A stretch of 12,027 nt of DNA from Ichthyophonus hoferi (lineage: Eukaryota > Opisthokonta > Ichthyosporea > Ichthyophonida > Ichthyophonidae), in NCBI GenBank assembly GCA_002751075.1, contig NAOQ01001129.1, forward strand, positions 1-12,027, read 5' to 3'. Each line of letters starts with the position of its first letter. The stretch's first letter is position 1. A program made the translations under genes and the position numbers. A model generated the notes under the pieces. It had not been told where the DNA came from. It did no database searches and was given only the letters and a program-made list of their open reading frames with translations. This document shows positions 1 to 9,000 of the stretch, piece by piece.

Positions 1-310
1 TGTATGTATGTATGTAGTCGATGGTATGTATGTATGTATGTATGTATGTATGTATGTATGTATGTATGTATGTATAGTATGTATGTATGTATGTATGTAT
101 GTATGTATGTATGTATGTATGTATGTATGTATGTATGTATGTATGTATGTATGTATGTATGTATGTATGTATGTATGTATGTATGTATGTATGTATGTAT
201 GTATGTATGTATGTATGTATGTATGTATGTATGTACATGTGTACGATAGTATATATGTATATATGTATGTAAGTATGTGTGTGTGTATGTATCTATGTAT
301 GTATGTATGA
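1..310. repeat. (TGTA)n tetranucleotide microsatellite
   Basis: About 230 nt of nearly pure TGTA units with two short interruptions, followed by a decayed tail of TATG, TGTG and TATC variants to about 310. It begins at the window edge, so its full size is unknown. It lies in intron 2 of the RRM gene and stops about 20 nt from that gene's splice donor. Confidence 0.97.
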
Positions 311-329
311 AATCCACAACAATTATTAC

Positions 330-452
330 CTGTAGATGAATCCTTTATCAACTCAACCGATGTAACATCCCCAAATGACTTAAAGCGATTGGTCAGTTCG
401 TCTACGGTGACATCACCTAACCCAGACACATGGAGTCTCTTGCGTTCTGGAG
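330..452 (-). CDS. RRM-gene exon 2 (first half of an RRM)
   Basis: A 123-nt exon bounded by atttcag|CT and ACAG|gtaata. Only one frame is open and it reads PERKRLHVSGLGDVTVDELT and NRFKSFGDVTSVELIKDSST. That is beta1 (RNP2), alpha1 and beta2 of an RNA-recognition motif. RNP1 would lie in the next exon, left of the window. Both ends of this intron pair are phase 1. Confidence 0.82.
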
Positions 453-1233
453 CTGAAATAATAATAGTTACAATGAGATAATAATAATAATGATAATAGT
501 AATAGTTATACTCGGAGTAATAGTAATAATAATAATAATAATAATAACTGCACAATAGTAGTAGTAATAATAATAATAATAGTGAAATTTATAGTAATAA
601 TTATAGTAATAATTATAGTAATAATAATAATAGAAAAAATGTGTAAGCGCCATTCTAACAACTTTTCTGATATAGTTTAATCAATACTGAAAATCAATCC
701 AATACATCAATATTAATAATCACTAATAAACAAATACCAACTAATCTTATAGAATTCCTCTGCCCAATAACTCTAAACAATAACTACTTAACCGTATACG
801 TACATAGAAATAAACATACAACACATTTAAAACAAAAAAAAAAAGCATATACATACATAGACATAGACTAAGGCTTAGATCTCTATTTTGGTTTTTTTGA
901 GTCTGTAAATATATAAAAACTGCACAGGTAGAACTACAGTTTCAAGACTTGTATTCAATCAACTGAAAAAAATAAATAGCTACATACATGTATAGATGCA
1001 AATAGACCTACCTACCTACCTAATTACACACCTACATACATACAACCACACAATAACATCTGCATCACCCTACCCTTATCCTTATCCGCTCCCTTTTCCT
1101 TCGGCTTCATTCTCTCGACCCTTTTCTCCTCCTCCTCCTCCCACTTCTCTTTCCTTTCTATTTTCTTTGCCTCTGATGTTCCTATCATCTCTCCTTTGAG
1201 AGGCGCGCGTACTGGTCTTTTTGTAACACCCAT
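330..1233 (-). CDS. 5' part of an RRM-domain protein gene, possibly NOL8-like; runs off the left edge
   Basis: Two exons are visible, 1233-1074 and 452-330, joined at phase 1 with a split Ala codon. They give 94 full residues plus the first base of codon 95 before the window ends. The leader (1-53) is Lys/Glu/Arg-rich and likely disordered or a nucleolar/nuclear targeting tail. Then PERKRLHVSGL begins an RRM: LHVSGL is RNP2, followed by helix DELTNRFKSFGDV and strand SVELIKD. The RLHVSGL...RFKSFGDV wording recalls the N-terminal RRM of NOL8-type nucleolar ribosome-biogenesis proteins, but only half an RRM is seen, so any small RRM protein remains possible. The ATG follows an in-frame TAA 12 bases upstream. 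Confidence 0.72.
463..640. repeat. Degenerate (AAT/AGT)n trinucleotide tracts
   Basis: Runs of AAT and AGT units broken by short unrelated pieces, ending with three copies of an ATAGTAATAATT-like unit. They lie in intron 1 of the RRM gene directly upstream of its exon 2 acceptor, in place of a normal pyrimidine tract. Confidence 0.85.
641..1073 (-). other. Rest of RRM-gene intron 1
   Basis: AT-rich intron sequence without coding signal. It holds an A9-A10 run near 832 and several TACATACATA and TACCTACC words. No repeat family was recognised. Confidence 0.6.
1074..1233 (-). CDS. RRM-gene exon 1 (charged leader)
   Basis: Encodes MGVTKRPVRAPLKGEMIGTS followed by a mixed-charge helix-like segment with runs such as WEEEEEKRVER and KEKGADKDK. 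The start context is ACTATGG with an in-frame stop just before it. The donor AAGG|gtaggg gives phase 1, which matches the phase of the RRM exon acceptor. A 69-codon reading frame continues past this donor into intron and is not believed. Confidence 0.68.
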
Positions 1234-1476
1234 AGTTGGTCTTTATGTTGCCTTATATGGCTAAAGGTGGATATAATTATTAAAGAATACTAACAATACT
1301 ACAGAATATATACAAGCGTAAAAATTAAATATATACTACATATATGGTGGATGTGGATATATATATATATATATATATATGAAAAATATACGAATATGTA
1401 ATTATGTATGCATATGTATATATGTATATATACTTGTATGTTAAAATTTGAAATTAAAATAATACGAATTAGCTGG

Positions 1477-1514
1477 TATGCACGTGCATAATCGCATCGA
1501 TGTGCATCGATGCG
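1477..1514. promoter_or_regulatory. Back-to-back palindromes, one an E-box
   Basis: Positions 1477-1490 form a perfect 14-bp palindrome, TATGCACGTGCATA, with the E-box core CACGTG. Positions 1493-1514 form a second, with perfect 10-bp arms (CGCATCGATG) and a TG spacer. They lie about 245-280 bp upstream of the RRM-gene ATG, in a plausible promoter position. A binding site for a bHLH factor is inferred only. Confidence 0.5.
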
Positions 1515-2248
1515 CTTATACCCAATAAAGCCAGCCATACTATTATTGGCTAATAGCACATCATCTTACGTAATTATTGGTGATAGCTTATGATCAAGGT
1601 TGCGCAATTAAATAGCTAAGCCAATGGAAAACAGATATGTATACAGTTGCCAAGAATATAGGTAGATGTGATTACATTTTTAACATTTTTATTGTGATGT
1701 TAGAACGCTTTTTTTGAAGTTCATTGAAAATTTTCGTTTTGTTTCAAGAAAACAATTTGTCAACTGTAGCCTGTGCAGTAATTATCTTAGCCATACCGAC
1801 TAATTGCAAGCTGTGAATTTAGGATAAAAACTATCTAGCCTTAACTCCGTACTATTACAGAATCAAGGGTCCCCAATCTGTCTCCCAGAACCTCCCTATA
1901 CTTTCTAAATATAGCATTTTATACATAAAATACTTCAGACCCCAACATTAGTCAGATAGATAACTACAACTATAATGACTTTGCCTATGTTGTATTGTAA
2001 CTATATTTGACGGAAATGGTGCGCGATCTGATTATTCGGTAATTAAGTTAAACAAGATTAATAAAATTGGTCAGCATGTCATCAAGTTGTGTGTAGTGAC
2101 GATAGATAACAAATAGCTCAATAGGAAATACAACCAACAAACAATTGCACTAAGTATCTACCCCTGACTCATTGAGATTAAAGTCTGTAAGGCTACCACA
2201 TATACATACAATGCAATATACAATCATTATAGCACTACAACCCTATGA

Positions 2249-2352
2249 CACTATAGCACTATAGTACTATAATACTGTAGTACCATAATACTATAACACT
2301 ATAACACTATAACACTATAAGACCATAACATTATAACACTATGACAATACAA
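2249..2352. repeat. Degenerate 8-bp tandem array, consensus CACTATAA
   Basis: Thirteen consecutive octamers keep phase without any insertion or deletion. Most differ from CACTATAA by one or two bases (for example TACTGTAG, GACCATAA, CATTATAA). It lies in the intergenic spacer. Confidence 0.85.
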
Positions 2353-2491
2353 CATATCATATAACAAGATTGTGGTTAATCGAAAAATGATAATATTAAC
2401 TTGAAGAACAATCGTGTTTAATTGGGTCACGGCATAACTTGGAATATATGTAACTATATATCCGTCATAGACTATTGATGTCAGCCTATGT

Positions 2492-2579
2492 AGTTATTAT
2501 CTCATTGTATTGCAGCTATTATCTCATGTATTGCTGTTATTATCTCCCAGTGCTATAGTTATTATCTCATCCATAATGG
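2492..2579. repeat. 22-bp tandem array, four copies
   Basis: Four units of 21-23 bp, each starting with a form of AGTTATTATCTC, at 2492, 2514, 2535 and 2557. The first half of the unit is well kept and the second half has drifted. Confidence 0.8.
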
Positions 2580-3203
2580 ATGGCAGCCGCAATTGTAAAT
2601 AGAGAATCAAATGGAGGTCAAAAAGGTTAATTTGGTACTACTGCAGAATGAAGAATCTCCTATCTATCATAGACAAAACCCTTTTATACTTTCTAAATAC
2701 AGCATACTATGTATGCACTATTTGATAGTAGGATTATTAATTAATTAATTAAAAAGTTATTAATAAGCTAGAATCAAGAAATTAATTAATTTGAACTATA
2801 TGTAATTTTTATTTATGTTCTGTAGGTAGCTATATTTGACAAGCAAGTCATCCAGGTTGAATACTGTTGCAACTCGACATTTTCTACCCATCTACATGCT
2901 GTAATATATATATATCGCCATAAGGTTATTCGGTTTACACTCGCCACAACAACAAAATACAATTTTAGTGCTCCTAAAACAGGGAATGTAGGAGCTAAAT
3001 CTAACACGTGATAAGTCGGATAAGATGGTTTTAAAAATGCAAAATAATTAGATAATACTGTAGCTAAAGGGATGATATTATTGGCTACAATATCATTAGG
3101 TGTTAGCGCTCAAATAATATCATCGATTGCCACCACTTAACAATTAAATATCATCTCAAGAAAGGCATAAAAGGTATCTTTAAAAAGATATGCCCTAATT
3201 GGC

Positions 3204-3209
3204 TTTATT
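3204..3209 (-). promoter_or_regulatory. Candidate poly(A) signal of the helicase gene
   Basis: An AATAAA on the minus strand about 75 nt past the helicase stop, followed within 30 nt by a T-rich stretch. A small perfect hairpin (6-bp arms, 3216-3221 and 3228-3233) lies between the stop and the signal. No other AATAAA is closer to the stop. Confidence 0.5.
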
Positions 3210-3284
3210 GGTAGTTGGTCATGCTATTGACCATACAAAGGTCAAAGGTATGTATTTCCTTATTGAGCATGTTATAAAATTATA

Positions 3285-3371
3285 TTATTGGTCAATTACT
3301 CTATCTCCCAGATCTGTGGGTTTGATGTTCCTGCCAAACTGCTTCGGATTATTTAGTTCAATGGGTACTCT
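3285..3371 (-). CDS. DDX59: Helicase exon 12 (residues 614-641), C-terminus and stop
   Basis: Encodes [20 protein letters not shown] and eight further residues, ending in TAA at 3287-3285. The P.EL.NP pattern is typical just after the last helix of RecA2, so the protein stops soon after the helicase core with only a short tail. The acceptor is ttttaacag|AGA, phase 0. Confidence 0.87.
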   Translation of the reverse strand, partial: RVPIELNNPKQFGRNIKPTDLGDRVIDQ

Positions 3372-6001
3372 CTGTTAAAAATCAAATGTTAGTATTAGTA
3401 ATTCAAAATCATGCCATTATACACGCCCTTGATTACTTTCACGTACCCCTTTTGTATCCCGTATTGCATTGGTCTATGATACTATATTAGTGTATGATAA
3501 TATATTAGCCAATCAACTATAGGGTTTAACTTTTAAAATAATCATAACTTGGGCATCTTAATTAGAGTTCTTCAGCCAAGAAACTATAAATAGTTGATAC
3601 ACTATATAGTCCCTCTCTGGTTTCCCATCCATTATTAATGCAGGACAACAGAAATAACTAGCTTTTAAGGGTTATGTTATAACTTACAGGGGTATTGTTT
3701 TAATGAGATCATATCACAGGGCCAGAACCGTATTGAATAAATAATAAAGATTCTCAGAAAATGTACCTTACTATTGTTATTTTTTGATAGAGACATTATT
3801 TTGCATTTTACTATATAACAATATATAATATTCAATGCATTATATTATATTATATTATATTATATTATATTATATTGCATTACCTTGCATTATATTATAT
3901 AACATAACATTACTTTACTTTACACTGTGAATACTGTCTATTGCACATACATATACATTAGTAAACATATTACCTGCCCCGTCTTCTCCAACATATCTTT
4001 TAGGTCTTCGGCGATCACACAGTCCAAGCTAAGAAATGATGTTGTGGTCCCAGCCTTGCCATTACGACCCGTACGACCTGCATTCAAATAGCCAATTAGC
4101 ATGCAATAAGTAATTAATAATTAGTATTCATTGCATAATGGGGCTTATTGGTATTTTAGTTGCTAACTTTTCCAATAATAAAAAAGTCATAGAAATACGT
4201 CTATATCTCACAGGGGGCCGAATAGACAGTTATAATGAAATACATCACAGTCCTAGCCCTACTTGTAAGATAGGAAGGTGGTGGACTGGTGATTTTTCGT
4301 CTCATAGATACGTATGTGTGATATAGGTGTGTTTAATTATTCCTATTATTGTTGTTTTTGTTGTGGTTGTTGGTATTAGTTTGTTATTGTTATTGTTAGG
4401 CTTATTATTGCTGTTGTTGTTATTATCATTACTGCCATATTAGTAATACTATACCACAGTGCGCTAAAATCACCAGGCACTCAGGCATCTCCAACACGCC
4501 CTTCTCCTCTCTCATCTCCTCTTATCTCCCTTCTCCTGCCCTCTCATCTCCCTTCATCTCCCCTTCTCTCCCTCCTTACACTTACCACATCTATGAATAT
4601 AGTCTGATAACGACAGAGGCATATCGTAATTAATCACATGTGTGACGTCAGCCACATCAATTCCTCGACTGGCAAGGTCTGTTGAGACCAAAATATCGCT
4701 CTTTCCTATTCGTCCCAGAGAGAAAATTGGGTTTTAGTGGGAGTGGGGATTTATGTAAATTTCTCGGTAATTTTCACGCCTACTTTAGGGGTGTAAATGT
4801 ATTTGATAAGATTATTGGCTATTTGCTGCATAAAACATATAGATGTTATGTGGAAGGTAGTGATTGGGTTAGGATCATGTCCTATACATACCATAATGCA
4901 TATAGGTTGGGGCTGATGTTATTGTATATGCATTGGTGTGTGTAATTATAGCTGTATATGTATACACACAAATTCATGCATGCACACATACATACATACA
5001 TACATACATACATACATACATACCTTCCTTGAATGCCTTCATAACCCTAAATCTGTAGGGTTGTTCTTGTTCGGAATGGAGGCAACACACGTGGAACTGT
5101 TCCTTTTTAAGAAGTGATGTCACCTGTTCATATAAATAGCGCGTATTTTTATTTTTAAAGAACTTTAACTACATATATCAGGACTAATTAAAAATTTATT
5201 ATACATAATTGTCAAATAATTATGAAGACCGTAAATATATAATAATAATAGCCAATTAACATACAGAAAATGTTCTAAAAGCATAATATGATTGGGAGAA
5301 ATCTTTTAAAACTTGCCTTTTCTACTGTATGGATGGTATTGCAGAATATTATTACTGGTGGAGAGGGAGTAGATCGTAATGCATCCAATAGATTCTTCTG
5401 GTAAATGACAGCCAATGGATTGGCTTTATTAAAATATGTCCGCATTTTCATATACTTATGTGCAGGAGTATATGTATATATAAAAATGTCTATACGCATG
5501 CACATACGTAGACATATGAATATTTATATATGTATATATGTATATATGTATGTGTATGCATATATGAGCATTGTATGTATATGAATATATGCATGTATAT
5601 AATTCATAATGTAAGATAAAATAACAACAAGTGTGTACTGTGTACATTCCAGATGCCACTCTAGATATACAAAGACTTAAAGAATGATAAATACAGGGAG
5701 ATCCGGCTGAACAATAGAATAAGAAAGAAGAATCGTGAGGGAAATATATAGGTATATAAGGTATAGTATTTAACATGTACATATACCATATATCATATAC
5801 CATATAACATATATAACATATAAAGTATACTATCTACCACATACCATACACTATATATTATATATTATATATTGCATAATATGTAACACATAATACATAC
5901 ATATTTCTGATATGTTTGTACAAACTGTACGGATTGTATAATATGGCGGGCTACCATACCAGATTTTTCTGTAATATTACGGGTGTTACTATTAATATTA
6001 C

Positions 6002-6036
<35 letters not shown>

Positions 6037-9000
6037 CTATTACGATTACAAATACTGCTACTATTACCATTAGTTTATGATTTGTATGTATGGTTGTAAA
6101 CTATAGCTCTGTACTATGATCGTGGTCATGCGAGGTTTTGCATACTAAATTAAGCCAGGTACCCATAAGATAGATATTCAGATTAGCCAAATAAGGGGCA
6201 TAATAGATTACCTGATAGTGTAATGTGATATGATGTAGATCATACTATGTAATATTATATCATAAGATCTAATACACAATGGTATGTTAGGCTAGGTTAT
6301 GTTATGTTATGTTATGTTATGTTATGCTATATTATGATATGTTATGTTATGCTATGCTATACTATATTACGTTATGTTATGTTATGTTATGTTATGTTAG
6401 CGTATGCTACTATACTTTAGTATAGTACAATATATAATACGACATTATAATGTATTACACCTTATTGTACTACATTGTATTATATGATAAAAAACTACAT
6501 TCTATTATATTCTATTATACTATACTGTCCTATATTGTACTATATTGCCCTATATGGTATTAAACTATACTGCATTATATTATACTATATTACATTATAT
6601 AGCATTAGTCCATCCTATAAAACATGATATTATACTCCACTGCACGACCTTACACTATTATATCGTCCTCCCTACCTGGTACACAATATATACTCAATGG
6701 GTTTAATAAAGCCGATCTAGCGAGTCGATCTAAATCATGAGGGATAGTAGCCGACCATAATGAGGTTTGACGTGGACTAATCACCTGTGTGGTCATGTCT
6801 ACAATCTGATTGGATACAGTGCCCATTTAATTTTTAAAAAATATTATTGTGTAAGTGGGTGAGATAGTGATAAAATTAGCTTGGCTGGAACATCTTTGTG
6901 GAAATTCAATTTTGAATATTGCCTGTTATTGTCTTTGCTATTAGCTCGGTATAATTTTTAAGATCCGATAGAATGATGAAAGAGACTTTAATTATGACGA
7001 TAATCGAAAACATTTGGCAGATTAATCGCTGATTGATTATTCCTTGCCCATTTCCTCCAATCAAGACCTGTAAAATAATCAATCACATCCGCACCCGAAC
7101 CCAATTTTCTATTAAATTTCAAAGTAACCATATTACAGCCCTCATCCTAATACTTTTGAAAATATGTTAAATAGATATTGGTGTGTTCATATATGAGTGA
7201 ATAAGTGAGTTATAACCCTAAAAGGGTTACAGTTTTAATAGTATATATATGAGAACTTTAATGCATGTGAGAAAAAAATAGAAATGGGTTTAAATCAGAC
7301 TATTGTATATGAAAGATATAATATTAGGAGACGGTATAATATGATCTAATGTTAGTATGTGTTAGAATAGGGTATGATAAGATAATATATAGTACAATAT
7401 ACTATATACCATAATATAATATAATATACTGCAATATAATACAATATAGTATCATCTTATCTAATACATGAAACAGAAACAATAGAAGATAGGGATAAAT
7501 TAAATGTAATTACATAATTTAGAAAAAAATTAAATATTTATTAGCATGAAATCCAAACTAAACCAACATTGTGATAGACAAGAAAAAGATAATACACCGT
7601 GAGTAAATTATAGTACTATAGCAAGAACCAATAAAAAAAAGGATTAAAAGGATATAAAAAGATAAACAGATAAGAATAAATTGAGTATAAGTGCCAACCT
7701 TTCTCAGCTGTTCCTCCATACCCATGCCTAGCATTCGGTCTACTTCATCCATAACTAAATAGCCAATAGTATCCAGTTTTAGGTAACCCTGATCGCACAA
7801 ATCAATCAGTCTCCCTGGGGTAGCGACTATAATGTCTACTCCCTCCTGTATATAGAGCCAAATATGGTAAGAGAATATAGTATGTGGTACAGTACGGTAA
7901 AATAGAATGTGGTATTGTATGGCATGATAGCATAAGGTAGGCTGTAGGTTATGCTGTATTAGTACATCACATGATATTGAATATTAGGATATAGTATGAT
8001 ATCGTATGATATAACCGTATATTCTGCATAAGGTGGTGTGGCATAGTAGGATGAAGTATAATATGATATAGTAGAATATATGGTATGGAATGACAGTATA
8101 GGTAGGTAATGTTGTATTAGTTTATTATATGATACTAACTATTAGATTATACTATGGCATAATTATATTATATATATGATCATATTATCGTACTGTCATA
8201 CACACTCTTATACAAACGTAAAACATACCTATATACTATTATACATATTATCATATATACTATCATACCGTTAGACATAGCCAAAAACAGAGCAGTATGC
8301 CTACTTTTAATAAACTAATCTGCGATGAGTACGGCATTCCACCAACGATAAGCAATACTCTCCATTGGTCGCCATTTTCCACCCTTACCTGACTTCCCTC
8401 TACTAAATCTCCAATAGCATCTCGCTCTTTATTACCATTTATATTAATAGATGAATTTACTGTGTTAGAAGCACTGTCATACGAATATTCAGAGGGATTT
8501 ATAAAATTATCCGCAATTTCGGTTGGCAAATTATATGGCATCTGAGGGGGATTCAATAGAGGCATCCCCCCAGTATTATAATTATAATACACGGGCTCTA
8601 TTGGTGGAGGGGCAGGGGGCTGTGATGGAATTGGCTGCCATGATCCAATGGAATGGTCTGAATGTGCTATATAATGATGAGATGAATTAGCTACGGGGGG
8701 ATATATGGGTTGAAACTGTGAAAATTGTGGTTGTGGATACGATACAGATGGTAGCTGTTGATAAATTTTTGTTCGGGGGGATCCAGGTAGGCCTTGTGAT
8801 ACACCCGATATAGAAAGTGACGTCACGGATGATGAGTAATTGGAGGCAGGTAGAGGAGGATAAGAATAGGGGATAAGGGACTCCGCTACGCGATGGATCT
8901 GTTCTACTAGCTCACGGGTGGGTCCTAGGATAAGGACCTTGGGAAGTATATCTGAGAGATGATTGGTGGGGATAATTAGACAGGCAATTACTTTAATTAT

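Larger units (their letters stand above)
1234..3284. other. Intergenic spacer: 3' flank of the helicase gene and upstream region of the RRM gene
   Basis: About 2 kb with no believable exon on either strand. It contains a (TA)n run (about 1358-1380), paired palindromes (1477-1514), an 8-bp array (2249-2352), a 22-bp array (2492-2579) and TTAATTAA-type runs (about 2735-2790). The segment TATACTTTCTAAATA.AGCAT occurs near 1898 and again near 2685, a hint of an old dispersed or duplicated element. Confidence 0.6.
5969..6675 (-). other. Helicase intron 6
   Basis: 707 nt, phase 1, gtaggg...ttacag. More than half is pentanucleotide-type simple sequence. A (TTA)n run stands near the acceptor. Confidence 0.75.

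Noticed and set aside
4-310. Overlapping open frames of Met-Tyr-Val-Cys repeats
   Set aside because: They are the direct translation of the TGTA microsatellite in three frames; no other coding signal.
468-653. Tyr/Ile-rich minus-strand frame
   Set aside because: Translation of AAT trinucleotide tracts within an intron.
1299-1559. 86-codon minus-strand frame
   Set aside because: Mostly Ile/Tyr/His from TATA repeats; it crosses the palindromes and matches no family I know.
4138-4326. 62-codon plus-strand frame
   Set aside because: Inside intron 10, no splice context or recognisable protein features.
5456-5803. 115-codon minus-strand frame
   Set aside because: Lies wholly in intron 7 and is built from CATATA/TATGTA simple sequence.
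8818-8825. CRE-like TGACGTCA (also at 4643-4650)
   Set aside because: Both copies lie inside coding exons far from any promoter; probably chance.
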